A DNA stretch of 64,000 bases from Odobenus rosmarus divergens (GCF_000321225.1 NW_004450664.1:1749491-1813490); one strand, 5' to 3'; shown: positions 22,385-33,690, numbered from the stretch's first letter. Numbers and translations: made by a program. The notes: generated by a model from the sequence alone, not told the origin.

Positions 22385-22725
22385 CATGGAGGACTAGACT
22401 TCCCAGACCCTCTGTAGTCAGGCAGGGCCACGTTACTCGCTCTAGCCAATGAGCTATAAGCTGGGGTGACTGTGTCCTTTCCAGGGGGACACAGTGACCT
22501 TTGCGCTTTTCTGTCATCCCCTTGTCCAGGACTGGGGAGGTCTGGTGCTGAGTTGGCAGAGGTTGCTGAGTCACTGGGTGGACAGCTGCCCTGGGCTGTT
22601 GCCCACACTCACAGAAGGTTTTATGTGTGAGGCAAATACATTTTCATGTGCTAAGCTAATGAGATTTTGGAATTTTGTTGTGGTGGTTGTTACTTCAGCC
22701 TAGCCTAATTTATCTTGATTAATAT
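22385..22725 (+). mobile_element. Old LTR/MER-like interspersed repeat, family unsure
   Basis: The series CAGGCAGGGCCACGTTACTCG, CTAGCCAATGAGCTATAAGC, then GTGCTAAGCTAATGAGATTTTGGAATTTTGTTG and TACTTCAGCCTAGCCTAA resembles a mammalian LTR-like repeat seen widely in placentals. I cannot name the family with confidence. Confidence 0.45.
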
Positions 22726-22926
22726 AATAACTGTATAATTTGTGATCGAAATGAAAGAAGGGTAAATTCTCAACCCCCCTACATGAAGTAGCCTCATGAA
22801 AGCTTAAGTAATCTCTAGTTCTTATTCATCTCAAAGGTTTCTGAGGCAACAATGAAGAGGTTTGAAAGCCTTGATGGCAGAATGCCCATCTCTTGGGCTC
22901 CTGACAGTCACTCGGAGTCCCAAGGG

Positions 22927-23412
22927 CTGGTCAGTATCTTTAGGACACTCCCGATTTCCCACCAGAGGGAGAACGGCCCGAGTGGAGTATGGTCCTGTCT
23001 CTTAGTCTCATTGGTTAACAGAGAGAAGAACGCCAATTGGGGATTTACCAGCTTCTGAGGTCAGCTCCAGGCACCAGCCACACAACGGGGCACCTGTGAA
23101 GGTGGGTCGATATGGAGTTCTGAATGCCCAAAGAAGAGGCATTGGGCCCCTGTTAAGAACCTTCTGGAAGTCTGTCCTCACAGTGGACCCCTCTGAGGCT
23201 CTTACCACATTCGTCGATCCCAGCATCTGGCGCACAGTGACATTCAAGCAAATGACAAATGCACAAACCCAAACAAAGGCAGTCTCGGAAGAAGTTTCTA
23301 CAGGACAGGCCTTACAGGTGAGCAGAGTCATGGATGGGTAGTTTCAGCCAGCCTTTGAGTGGGAGGTGAAGAAGTTCTGGTATTGAACCAGAGAGCACGG
23401 AGCGTGGCATCC
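22927..23412. repeat. Local duplication, copy A (~486 bp)
   Basis: Matches 26661-27141 in direct orientation. By eye there are about 24 substitutions and three small indels (4, 2 and 1 bp), so about 95% identity. Homology begins at CTGGTCA and stops sharply after GGCATCC. There is no A-tail and no target-site duplication. A 107-codon minus-strand frame (23008-23331) is broken in the other copy. The family is not recognised; one inner piece (GTGCGCCAGATGCTGGGATC on the minus strand) is faintly L2/MIR-like. Confidence 0.95.
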
Positions 23413-24286
23413 ATGGCAGAGCCTGCTGGCCCCATGTCAGATGGCGTGTGACTCTGTCCCACCTTCAGAGTGATGTTCAACACGTGATTCAGCCTGGCAG
23501 CTTTTGTTCTTGGGAAGAATCCTATTCGTTTTTCTCCCTGTGTCCTAAGGTTATGATGGAGTTCGCTAGAAGCAGCAGGAAATTCTTAGGAAAAAAATCC
23601 TCTTTAATTATGACAATATTAATCAGTGCTGGGGACGCAGCAGAGATCACAGTCAATAGAATGTTGTCCCTAACTGCCATGATTTCCAACAGAGTTGCTG
23701 CACATGATTATAGTTCAGTGGAGTATCCTTGACTTAAGAATAGTTCCTTGACATCGTCGGAAAGAATATATCCCAGTGAGACAGCATTGTCTAACTTTGT
23801 TTCCAGAGAAAGCAACCTTGGGGATCTTTCTACAACATGTGTTCATTCCTTGGTATAATTTTGTGGTTTCAACTCCCTACCTGCCCTCAGGTATTACGGG
23901 CGGTTGGCTTAGTGGGGCCTGGCAGCAGGCAGTAACCAAAGGACCAGATTGTAGACCCAGAGTAGTGAACATATGAGTGGGATGTGTAGACTACCAGCTG
24001 GTGTGCCAAAATTTAAAAAATAATGAAAAGATGAACATCCATTAACTTTTATTATCACCTGCTTTCTTGTATAGCCTGAGTTTTGGGGAACCTGTGTTCC
24101 ATATAAATCTTCACATTGGAAGTTAACTGATATAAAATATGATCTCCTTGATTTGAACTTCTGCACAGAGGCGGCAGTCAGTGGATAAAATCAGTGCCAA
24201 TTGGGTTTAACTAGATGGTAATCTTGGAGCACCCATGCACTCAGGTTTTGTCCTTATAGAATGAGATGGACTAATATTGATGGCCT
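23413..24286. other. Unassigned sequence between the duplicate copies
   Basis: 23560-23730 is unique-looking and moderately AT-rich. No exon or repeat family was recognised. Confidence 0.3.
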
Positions 24287-24349
24287 TTCCCTCCCTCCCT
24301 CCCTCCCTCCCTCCCTTCCTCTCTCTCCCTCTTTCTCTCTCTCTTTCTA
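24287..24349. repeat. (CCCT)n / CT-rich tract
   Basis: Eight or so CCCT units grading into a CT run. Confidence 0.9.
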
Positions 24350-24994
24350 GTGATCAGATGCAAAGTTAATATTTTTCTTTCCCTCAACTCCCTTTGCTTA
24401 TAGATTGAAATGCCCTTATTAGTATGGGAACATTTTAGACACATGGAGACCTTTTAGGATTGAAGGGGAGGCTAGAGTATGTGCAATGAGAAGCCTCTCC
24501 AAGGCACCCAGCTGACCTCAAGAATGCTTCTGGCAGTATTTATGGAGACCTCACGTACAACTACCCCGTGACCCAGCACGTCTCCTCCTGGCCGTATACT
24601 TGAAAGAATGATTGCATGTGTCTCCTAAAAGACATGCACATGAATACCGGCAGCTGTATTTATAACAGCCAAAAAGTAGAAACTTCCCAAATGCCTCCAA
24701 CAGGAGAAAGGATAAAAAGTTACAGTATACACATGCAAATAGACTACTGCAACAGGAAAGAATGAGCTGCTAATAAATACAACCACCTGGATGAATCTCA
24801 AAGACACAATGATGAGACAAAGAAGCCAGACACAGAAGAGTAGACACTATGTGATCCCACTTATAGGAAGTTCAAGAACAAGTAGAAGTACTCAGTGGGG
24901 GTAGAATTCAGAATAATGGTTAACTTGGCGGGAGGATATTAACTGCACAGGGGCAAGGAGGGCCTTTGAAGTGTCAGAAGTGTTTCTGAGTCTT

Positions 24995-25191
24995 TTTTTT
25001 TAAAAGATTTTATTTATTTATTTGACAGAGAGAGAGAGTGAGAGAGGGAACACAAGCTGGGGGGAGTGGGAGAGGGAGAAGCAGGCTTCCCACCAAGCAG
25101 GGAGCCCGATGTGGGGCTCGATCCCAGGACTCTGGGATCATGACCCGAGCTGAAGGCAGTCGCTTAATGACTGAGCCACCCAGGTGCCCAG
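24995..25191 (-). mobile_element. CAN-SINE (SINEC) inside the old L1
   Basis: T-rich tail complement, AAAAGATTTTATTTATTTATTTG, purine-rich block, GCTCGATCCCAGGACTCTGG, and GACTGAGCCACCCAGGTGCC head complement. Target-site duplication TTCTGAGTCTT at 24984-24994 and 25192-25202. Confidence 0.95.
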
Positions 25192-25216
25192 TTCTGAGTC
25201 TTGATCTGGGTGGTAG

Positions 25217-25220
<4 letters not shown>

Positions 25221-25265
<45 letters not shown>
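25221..25265. repeat. (AC)22 microsatellite
   Basis: Uninterrupted AC run in the 3' region of the old L1; likely polymorphic. Confidence 0.97.
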
Positions 25266-25267
<2 letters not shown>

Positions 25268-25345
25268 TCATCAGGCTGTCTACTGTAGATAGGTGTAATT
25301 CACACATCCTAGAAATAGAACGACAAAGACTGATACAAACTACTT

Positions 25346-26660
25346 GCTTTTTCAACCCAGTTTTATGTTCGCATTCCCTCCCATTCCTCATTCCTCTTAG
25401 ATTATACTGAAATGAAGGGTAATCTATTTCATTAGAGTGAGAGCATATATTTAGCTTAATCAGTAGATAAGGCGTGTTAGGTCCATGAATTCAGGGGAGG
25501 CTGGGAAAAGTGATACAGAACATACAGAGATGGTATTAGAGTTTACATTCTAAGGGACATGTGACCAAATGCAGCAGAATCTCCATGAGACTCAGCGGCA
25601 CAGACCTTGTCCTGGTCACTCCAGTCCCTGGGCACCCCCCCCCCCCCGGCACTAAGAATTTGTGATAAGCAATAGCAGTGAGATCCTTCTAAGGCTGGTG
25701 GAGGGGCGAGATGCCCAACTCACGGGTCCCGCTTGGACATTCATGAGAAGTGGCAAGAACTGGGTCAAGTCCTCGTTGTCAGAGGAGACGGGAGGGGGTG
25801 TGCTGGGGGAAAACTGGATGAGAGCTCAAAGAGGGTCTTGTGCTGCAAGTAACAGTGACCACACACTGCTGCTTGCTTGGGAGCTTTGCGGAGCCTGCTG
25901 ACCCTCTTTGCTATTATTACAGTCATGTTGAAATGTTTGCAAATCAGTATGGTACCCCCAGTTCTGCTTGGTGGTCATTCCTGCACAGGAATGGAGGATG
26001 GGATTCATCTTCCTGTTATGCCTGATAGGCAGTTAGTTAGACCTGAGCTGGAGGCAAGGACGGTGATAAATAGGTTACACATTTGAAGCCCGGGAGTGCA
26101 ACACCCTGACTTTGTGGCTTCCAAGCCCCTCAGTATCCTGGCCTGTGGCTTCCGAGACCCTGGGGCTGACAGACCAAGAGCCACAGGTACAGAACATGGG
26201 CTGTCCTTTTCCACCTTTGCCCCAGGGGACCCCCAGACTCACTACAGAGCATTGCACTGTAGTTATATAGCACCCCTCCCATGGGGGCAGGCCGCCATGA
26301 CAGTTCCAGTACAAATCTTGCAGGCTCTGGGCCTGTCCGCTCTCCCACCTGGAGAGTGTGCTGTCCCTAACAAACTGCTTTGTGCTGGCTTCCCACATAG
26401 CAGCTAGCAAGGGAGGGAAGCCCCTAGAGTCCCAGACATCTAGAATCTGAGAGATGTAAGAAGCTTGGGGACCTTTATTAACAATACCTATGGAGCGTTT
26501 GCTGCGTGTTTCATGCAAGCCCTCCCCGCCTTTGATATTTTATGTACTTCATTAAAACATAAGACAAAACAAAAAAACAGTGAAGGATCTGAGGGGTTAA
26601 ATGACTTTACCGAACTGGTATTGCAATCTCAGCTCGAGATTTGACTCTTTGTCGGGGGAT
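25346..26660. other. Unassigned sequence; poly-C at 25635-25647
   Basis: Contains a C13 run at 25635-25647. 26575-26650 has a faint MIR-like GGGGTTAAATGACTTTACC pattern, too weak to call. No exon was recognised. Confidence 0.3.
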
Positions 26661-27141
26661 CTGGTCAACATCCTTAGGACACTCCCAATTTCCTACCAGA
26701 GGGAGAATGGCCTGAGTGGAGCGTGGTCCTCTTAGTCTCATCGGTTAACAGAGAAGAACGCCAGTTGGGGATTTACCAGCTTCTGAGGTCAGCTCCAGGC
26801 ACCAGCCACACAACGGGGCACCTGTGAAGGTGAGTAGGTATGGAGCTCTGAAAGCCCAAAGAAGAGGCATTGGGCCCCTGTTAAGAACCTTCTGGAAGTC
26901 TGTCCTCACAGTGGACCCCTCTGAGGCTCTCACCACATTCGTCGATCCCAGCATCTGGCGCACAGTGACATGCAAGCAAATGACAAATGCACAAACCCAA
27001 ACAAAGGACAGTCTCGGAAGAAGTTTCTACAGGACAGGCCTTACAGGTGAGCAGAGTCACGGATGGGTAGTTTCAGCCAGGCTTTGAGTGGGAGCTGAAG
27101 AAGTTCTGGTACTGAACCAGAGAGCACAGAGCATGGCATCC
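26661..27141. repeat. Local duplication, copy B (~481 bp)
   Basis: Direct copy of 22927-23412, about 95% identical, separated from it by 3.25 kb. The minus-strand frame that is open for 107 codons in copy A is split here by an indel. Ends are sharp, with unrelated flanks on both sides. Confidence 0.95.
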
Positions 27142-27317
27142 GTCGTGTGATGGTCACTGGAGAGCAGGTTTGGATGTGGTAAGGGGGAGGGAGGCATGAA
27201 GCCCAGGCAGGAGTGGGTAGGGGAGAGCCGGAAGAGAGGGTGCTGGACTGAAGACAGTGTTTGCGTCTCTGTTCTGGGGCCAGCCTGGCGCATTTGGCTA
27301 TTTTATTTACTCCCCAG

Positions 27318-27565
27318 GCTTTTCTTTCTTTCCAGCCTTATTGAGATGTAAGGTGGTGTGAGCTGAAGGTGTGCAACAGTGCTGATCTCATATTACAATA
27401 GGATTACCACCTGAGCTCCTTCCTCTGTCCTGTTACATAATTATCAATTCTTTCTTGTGGCCAGAACACTAGGATCTCCTCCCTTCGCAACATTCAAGTA
27501 TAGAACAGCATTATTAGCTGTAATCACCATGCTATAGATTAGCTCTGGGACTTGTTCATCTCAAA
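27318..27565 (-). mobile_element. Old L1 (L1ME-type) 3' UTR fragment
   Basis: Antisense pattern: TTTCCAGCCTTATTGAGATGTAAG, AAGGTGTGCAACAG, TAGGATTACCACC, TGGCCAGAACACTAGGATCTCC, TATTAGCTGTAATCACCATGCTATAGATTAG. Confidence 0.8.
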
Positions 27566-27814
27566 ACTGCCCCAGGCTGCTTCTGAAGGAACAGTGGCCG
27601 GCGGTGGCATCGAGGCACCGGGCTGGACGGGGAGGAGGCTGCTGGCCAGCACCTGTCCTCCACCCGCCCTGCCTGCCTCTTGAGTGACCCGACCCTTGAA
27701 ACTGCCCCACACGGCTCGCGCTTTGCAAATCTCTTGTTGCCTCTCCAAGTAATTTTGGATCCTCTTAAATTAATAATTGCCGGGGAATATCATTTGTTTA
27801 TTTTCACGCTTATC

Positions 27815-27920
27815 TTTTGTCCCCTCCACTGGACTCTTTCATTCTCTGGGCAGGGCCATGTCTGCTTTGTTCCTCCTTGTGTCCCCAGCTCACCCTCTCC
27901 CCCAGCTCCTGGCAGAGATC
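27815..27920 (+). mobile_element. L2-like LINE 3' fragment
   Basis: TTTTGTCCCCTCCACTGG, TCTGGGCAGGGCCATGTCTGCTTTGTTCC and GTGTCCCCAGC resemble the conserved L2 3' end. Short and diverged. Confidence 0.55.
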
Positions 27921-28039
27921 GCCATGCGGCTCCTCGGTCTGCCTCACTGGGGACAGGCTGACGGTAAGCCAGACGGGAGTGTACGCTGGAGTAGATACAA
28001 CTTTTTAAAATAGAAATCACAGTTTTTAGTCTTATGAGA

Positions 28040-28265
28040 GACACTGTTAGCTTATGCTTTGAAATCCGAAAGGGCTGGATTTTAACCCTGGTTCTGCCAC
28101 TAGGTGCTCCGTGCGTGACTACGTGGGTCAGGTGCTTCATCTTTTATAGACCCGGTTCCCCTCATTTATGGAAAGGGGCTAACAACATACACCTTCGAGT
28201 ATACTGATGAAAGACATATCAGCGTCTGGAAGGTGTCTGGTGCAGCACACAGTGCCCGGCAGCCA
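28040..28265 (+). mobile_element. MIR SINE
   Basis: GATTTTAACCCTGGTTCTGCCACTAGG with the downstream CTGATGAAAG and GGTGTCTGGTGCAGCACACAG region follows the MIR layout. Confidence 0.65.
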
Positions 28266-28689
28266 CATGTTGGGAAGAAGGGGAGCCTGGCCATGACACA
28301 GGTGCAGAAGGGTGGGGGGAGGATGGCCAGCAGGATGGGTGTGCAGAGAAGGTCACGTGTGAACGGGGAGTCCCTAGAGTGCTGAGCCTCAGTCCCCTGG
28401 CCACTCAGCCGTGGCTGCTGCACCTGCCCCTTTTCTGCGGAGATGCAGTAACATAAGTGTGTGGGAACGGGTCTCAACCCAAGGTGTCCTTTGTGTGCAG
28501 ACACTACTATTAGTAAAAACAGCACAGAGCTGGAAACCGTGTGACACTCACCGTGGGGGACACGGGGCCGGGAGTGACGCCGAGCCTCTCCCATCCCAGT
28601 CTGTCGGGTCTCACGCGTCTGCCGGGTCATAAACCAGTTGTTGCCTGTGTTGTTTGCCGTGTTTCACCCTGTAAAGCAGAACTTTCCCT
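28266..28689. other. Unassigned sequence
   Basis: No family or exon was recognised. Confidence 0.3.
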
Positions 28690-28800
28690 CCTTGTCAGCA
28701 GTTTTAATCAGAGTAATGAAGCCAGATGAAAGCTGTTTAAATATGCTAATGGATGACGGAGGATTAAACAGGCCCCCTGACAAATGAGCCCATCAAGCCC
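28690..28800. promoter_or_regulatory. Possible conserved non-coding element
   Basis: Unique-looking, with packed factor-like motifs: TTTTAATCAG (28702), AGTAATGA (28711), the octamer-like ATGCTAAT (28743-28750), GGATTAAAC (28761), and TGTCAG/CTGACA cores nearby. No repeat matches. The call rests on motif clustering and lack of repeats only. Confidence 0.3.
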
Positions 28801-30928
28801 CAGTGTCACCATCCGGCATGGCGGCACATTATTAGCACCCACGGTCCTGCCTGTCGGAGGCACTCCACACATCTCCCGGGCTTTGCTCTTGCTGTCCACC
28901 GCGAGCCCATGACAAGCAGAGAATTATCACACCTTCTTTGCACATCACCCCTCTATGTCTCTGTGGCCACCGAGGTGGCTTCGTGAGGCTGCCCTGAGAA
29001 TTATGGCCTCGCTGATCTATCTGTTCCTGGGCCACTTTCCCAGGCTAGTGACAGATTGCTCTCTCCAGGGAAAAGTCACTTAGACGGCTTGAGACAGCAG
29101 AGACAAATTCCTCATATTTCAGCTTCACTGGAAAAGCCACAAGAAGGAAGTTTCCTGCAAAGGCTTGAAAGGTATAGGAAGCTGAATGTTGAGACTTAAA
29201 AGGTACATTTGGGGTGATCCCCTACTCATCCTTGATGTTTGGGGGCAGGTGGCCCTGCGGGGGCTAACTCAGCGAACACACCTACTCCCCACTTGGTGTT
29301 AGGTGGCAGGACACCCTGGTGGGCTCTGCGTTCCAGGACGGTGTTCCACCCCACTCTGACTGCTGATGGTGTCCTGAGAGGTACCCTCTGCTCCCCACGT
29401 GGCCCCCACTTCCTCCTCCACCCTCCTTTGGCCGGTCAGGGGTCTGCGGGCTCAGATTTCTTGCTCACTGGCTTGGGCTCAAGCTCCTTCCCCTCACTCC
29501 TGAGAGCTCAGCTGTTTACCTGCTCCGCGAGCCCTTCCCAGCTTCGTCAAGGTCCTTGTGCTCTGCCCCCGGGGAACCCGGGGACATTCCTGTCACACCG
29601 TACAGGACACTCTCCTGTAAGCAACACGGCGCCAGACGGTGGAGCTCCTCTTGGAAAGAAGTGATTTCTTTGTTCGTTTTTATCTTCCTAGAGCAGGTGC
29701 CTGACACAGTGGGGGAAGTTAAGACTTAAGAGGTTTCTCAACAATTAAGTGAAGACTTAATGGTCTCTCTCAATTGTGAGATATAGAACAAATGGTTTGT
29801 TATGAAATCGTGTGCAAACAAATTACCCAAAAACATCAATGAGGGAGGTGTCCTGGTGAGGTGCCGGCTGGAAACAGAGGGCACATTCGGTGGGAAGCGG
29901 CGGAGAACTGAAGGGAAGGATTGCCAACGGAAGCAGGGCCCGGGGGACTGGAGGGCTGGGGGCGCCTGGGGCAGCAGCACGGGGCCCCTGATGTGGCGAG
30001 GCCCTCAGGGCCAGGGGAGAGCTTGGGCGGCAGAGCGCAGGGACTGTAGCTGGTTGGAGAGGGCCGGGAGGCTGATCCGTGGTGCCCCGGACAGAGGACG
30101 CCAAGGGCACGAGTACCCCCGGTCCCCCCTCTCTCTTTCTCCAGCCCGCCAGTGGTGCCCACTCCCCATCTCAGACCGGGAACCAGAAGACGGTCCATGC
30201 GGGGCAGCCTGCTGGCACATAGGCGGGGCAACGGGATAGTCACTCCTTTCACCATCTCGTCTGTTCTTGTTCCCATCCTGGTGGACAATTCGCCCCCTGA
30301 CACAGGGGCATGGCAGCCGGAGCCAGCTGCCTTACCACCGCGGGGTGACCAGCCCTTCACGCCCCCTGAAGTCCTCATTCGCCACCCCCGACGTGTTTGC
30401 AGGAGGTAGCCCTGGAAACGGTGGGACCAAAGCTAATTTAATTAACAGAAAGCGCAGCTTGTAAAGCCCTGTTAGTAGAGCTGCTAAGAGGCGGACGCCA
30501 AAGGCTGACCTGGGCTTAACTTGAAAATCTCTCAGAATCAACCCCACAGTTGGTGGACTAGCGGGTCTCCTGCTTCTCCGTGTCTTTTCGTTCGTTGTAG
30601 GAATGCCTTTCCTGCCCTACTCGCCGATACCTTCCTCGATGGTTTGGGTTTGTCTTTCTCATCCTTGTGCACTCGGACGCACGGAGGGCAATGCCTGGTG
30701 AATAGTGTGTGTCCGTAACTACTCCTGAGGAACATCAGGTTCTCCCGCAGGCTACTGCAGGGTCTTCCACGACGCACAAATCATCCACTAATAACCTGCA
30801 GGGAAAGAAGAGAGAATTTTTCTGTCTATTGTTTTCCTGCTAGAAGCTCTGCTCCTAGGATTGAGGGGAAAGTGGAAATCCTTGGCTTGGAGAGTGTTAC
30901 CACTATGAGAAGCAGGCCAGTTGTCTTT
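28801..30928. other. Unassigned 2.1-kb stretch with a GC-rich part
   Basis: 29860-30370 is GC-rich with a moderate CpG count, weaker than the block at 6.2-7.4 kb. An open minus frame of 180 codons (29836-30378) is Pro/Ser/Gly-rich, matches no family that I know, and is probably a GC effect. 29450-29720 has a faint L2-like flavour. Confidence 0.35.
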
Positions 30929-30940
30929 AAAGTGTCTCTG

Positions 30941-31135
30941 GGGGCGCCTGGGTGGCTCAGTTGGTTAAGCGTTTGCCTTCAGCTCAGGTCATGTTCCCAG
31001 GGTCCTGGGATCGAGCCCTGCATCGGGCCCCCTGCTCAGCGGGGAGTCTGCTTCTCCCTCTGCCTGCCGCTCCCCCTGCTTATGCTCATTCTCTCACTCG
31101 CTCTCAAACAAATAAATTAAAATATTTAAAAAAAT
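30941..31135 (+). mobile_element. CAN-SINE (SINEC)
   Basis: Starts GGGGCGCCTGGGTGGCTCAG and keeps the A-box-like GGCTCAGTTGGTTAAGCG and B-box-like GGGATCGAGCCC of a tRNA-derived SINE, then a CTTCTCCCTCTGCC block and an A-rich tail. Flanked by AAAGTGTCTCTG at 30929-30940 and 31136-31147. Confidence 0.95.
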
Positions 31136-31147
31136 AAAGTGTCTCTG

Positions 31148-31351
31148 CAATGGACTCTGAAAAACAAACTGAGGGTTCTAGAGGGGAGGCGGGTGGGGGG
31201 ATGGGTTAGCCTGGTGATGGGTATTAAAGAGGGCACGTTCTGCGTGGAGCACTGGGTGGTATGCACAAACAATGAATCATGGAACACTACATCAAAAACT
31301 GATGATGTAATGTATGGTGATTAACATAACAATAAAAAAATAAAAAAAAAT
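31148..31351 (+). mobile_element. L1 3'-end insertion (204 bp)
   Basis: Sense L1 3' UTR end: AAACAAACTGAGGGTTCTAGAGG, GGGTTAGCCTGGTGATGGGTATTAAAG, TGCACAAACAATGAATCATGG, TGATGTAATGTATGGTGATTAACATAACAATAAA and an A-rich tail. Flanked by AAAGTGTCTCTG at 31136-31147 and 31352-31363, the same 12-mer that flanks the adjoining SINE. Confidence 0.95.
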
Positions 31352-31363
31352 AAAGTGTCTCTG

Positions 31364-32569
31364 GATGTTACCCTCATTAAGGTGGCCCAGCAAACACTGT
31401 GTTCAAGGAAGGCCACCTGTGAAATTAATCTGTTCCACACCTAAAAAAGTACCAGACACTTTTCTTGGGTCCCTGATTGGGCAGCGCTCCAGGAATTCAT
31501 CCTTCTAACTGTCCCAGAGCAGCCTCGTGCCTCCTGGAGAGTGACCTTACTCTGTTCTCTGCCCCTCGTGCTGCTTCCTGGGGAGCAACCACACCCAAAT
31601 GGGGTGTCCCCTGCACCTCTGACTTACCCTGATGCGTAACCTCTTATGAGGCCAGATGGGAGTTTGTTTTGTAGCCTATCCCCATCTTCCTAACTCTTTA
31701 AGAGGGGACAGCCTGAGGAACTATTTGTCATCCTCTGTTAGCTGGGGAGAGAGGCTAAGAGATTCACTGTCATCTTAGTTCAGGATCTCCAGGATCCATG
31801 GGAGGAAGGGTGGGGGCCGCGCTGAAGCAAATCACTGTGGGAGCGGAGGGCAGGGTGTCCAAAGAGCCTGGACATGTGTCTGTTCCCCACTGCAGAGCTC
31901 TTTGCCTGGTTCAGAGTCCCAGCTTAACTGCCCTGACTTTCGGGGATTTTATGTGTACGGTGGGAGGGGACTCGTGACCTCTCAGGCCTTCTTCCTATCT
32001 TAGAACCTACAATTCCCCTGCAGCCCACGCTTGTTCCCTCTGATGCCAAAGGCACACACACACACTGGCACAGAAGATGCTTGCTCGAGCTTTGTTCATA
32101 CCCCCGCAGAAGGAAGAAGACAGCCCCCCACCAGCTCGACAGCACTTGAAGCATATAGTAGAGCTTGTCACATCACAGAAGAATGACAGATGATATTTAG
32201 TAACATTCCTGACGACTAATTCCGTGGTTGAGAATGTATTTGTAAAGAGCTCTTTTAGCCTGGAGTGAGATAATTATTGCCTTCTTATGAATTCAAGAAC
32301 TCCAAGAATGAAAGCTTAAAAATGCACGAATAAGCTTTGTTTCTGCCATGATTTGATGCGCAAGAGGGAAAGACTCCTCGAAATGGATTATTTTCACCAC
32401 ATGGTAAATGAAATCTTAGTAAAAGACAAAAATCTCCCCCCATGTCCCCCTCACCTCCCCGCTCTCACACTTGGAGATGCCCTTGACAGATCAGTGTGCA
32501 AGTAGCCACATCAGGGTGCTAAGGCAGTTATAACATTGTTCGGCATTGCCTCCCGTGGGGGATGGCACA
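31364..32569. other. Unassigned sequence
   Basis: 32180-32420 is AT-rich and unique-looking. No exon or repeat was recognised. Confidence 0.3.
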
Positions 32570-32730
32570 CACCCACATGGATTTGAATCTACCCTGTAAT
32601 ACTTACTGGCTGTGTGATTTTGAACATGTCCTGTAGGTTATATGGGCCTCAGTTTCTGCACCCAGAAAGTGGGCATAAAAAATACTCATTTCATAGGGCC
32701 ATTGTTGTATGGGTTTATTTACTTGGCCAA
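32570..32730 (+). mobile_element. MIR SINE
   Basis: TTTGAATCTACCC, TACTTACTGGCTGTGTGATTTTG, GGGCCTCAGTTTCTGCACCCAGAAAGTGGG and ACTCATTTCATAGGGCCATTGTTG follow the MIR core. Confidence 0.85.
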
Positions 32731-32880
32731 CACTTACTGGTTATATGTGTATTGTGTTCCAGAATCAGGCACCTAGTGCTTCTGTGTATGCTACTCCACT
32801 TAAAACAATACGGCTCTATGAGGCTTGCTCCCCTGTCCCTCTTTCTGTCTATCTGTCCTATTGATTTCAGCTTGCTGTTC

Positions 32881-32972
32881 CTCCTTCCATCCCTCCAGCA
32901 CTTCCAGCCCTTCCCTCCCTCCCTCCCCTCCCTCCCCCCCTTCCTCTCTCCCTCCCTCTATCCATCCATCCA
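32881..32972. repeat. Pyrimidine-rich (CCCT/CCAT) tract
   Basis: CCTTCCCTCCCTCCCTCCCC-type run ending in ATCC repeats. Confidence 0.9.
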
Positions 32973-33510
32973 AAAGCCTATTCTAAGTGCTGGAGTTACC
33001 AAGATTAATGGTGGTTGTTGTGAGTATTCTTTTGGTCCTTGGAGTCTTGAAAAACATGATGTTTCTCAGAGGTGGTATAAAGATGTTGTGGTGAATTTTG
33101 GGCATGACTTATTTGCGGGGGAAGAGATGCATTCTGAGACCAGCGTTTCTGTTTTGAAGATACAGGTGGCAAGTGGTTCCTTAATACACTAGGGTAGCTG
33201 CCCACTGTATCTGAAAGCTTTTTGCATTCTTAGTTGGCCTGATAAACCCCCGGCGCCCAGCACAAGCTTCTGAAAGGCAGTGAGCTTTTAGGTAACTCGC
33301 TCTGCCAACCTACATCAACAATTCTGTGGAGAAAACCCTCCACTCTTTGCTACACATACAGTATGGAAGGCAGTCTGCAAAACTCTGTTCCTATCTTTCA
33401 CGGAATAAAGTCTATTTTCTAGAGGGATATACTCTTCTTCACTCTTCAGTGATACTTTAAAGATAAACTGTGCACTCACCACTGAGCTCTGAGAGAACAT
33501 ACCTTTCTTT
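32973..33510. other. Unassigned sequence
   Basis: No repeat family or exon was recognised. Confidence 0.3.
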
Positions 33511-33690
33511 ACCACTGTGCTTCTCAAACCTTAGTGGACACGCAAATACCCTGGCGCTCTTGCTAGATGCAGACCATGACTTCGGGGGTCTGGGGTGGGA
33601 CCTGAGATTCTGCCTTTCTCACAAGCTCCCCGGTGATGTTGTTGCTGCTGATCTGGGGATCACACTTTCAGCAGTAAGACAACTGCTCTG
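33511..33690 (-). mobile_element. MER20-like hAT (Charlie) DNA transposon remnant
   Basis: TGCTTCTCAAACCTTAGTGGAC at one end, GGTCTGGGGTGGGACCTGAGATTCTGCC in the middle, and CCCCGGTGATGTTGTTGCTGCTGATCTGGGGATCACACTTTCAG at the other match MER20-type non-autonomous elements in reverse. Confidence 0.8.

Larger units (their letters stand above)
24545..25345 (+). mobile_element. Old L1 (L1M-type) 3' region, interrupted by a SINE and a (CA)n
   Basis: Sense-strand pattern: TACAACTACCCCGTGACCCAGCA, AGCTGTATTTATAACAGCCAAAAAGTAGAAAC, AATAAATACAACCACCTGGATGAATCTC, AGCCAGACACAGAAGAG, CACTATGTGATCCCACTTATA and AGAATAATGGTTAACTTGG. It resumes after the SINE (TTGATCTGGGTGGTAGACAT) and the CA run to about 25345. 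Confidence 0.8.

Noticed and set aside
23008..23331. 107-codon frame in duplication copy A as a conserved gene
   Set aside because: The equivalent frame is broken by an indel in copy B, and substitutions show no codon-position bias that I can see.
22927..27141. The two ~485-bp copies as LTRs of a provirus
   Set aside because: The spacer holds an old L1, a SINE and microsatellites, with no gag, pol, primer-binding site or polypurine tract, and the unit lacks clear TG...CA ends.
29836..30378. 180-codon minus-strand frame in a GC-rich stretch
   Set aside because: Composition-driven (Pro/Ser/Gly/Arg), no domain, and overlapping open frames exist on the other strand.
30941..31015. tRNA gene from the tRNA-like head with A- and B-box motifs
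   Set aside because: It is the head of a CAN-SINE with tail and target-site duplication; there is no intact cloverleaf. The same applies to the other SINE copies.
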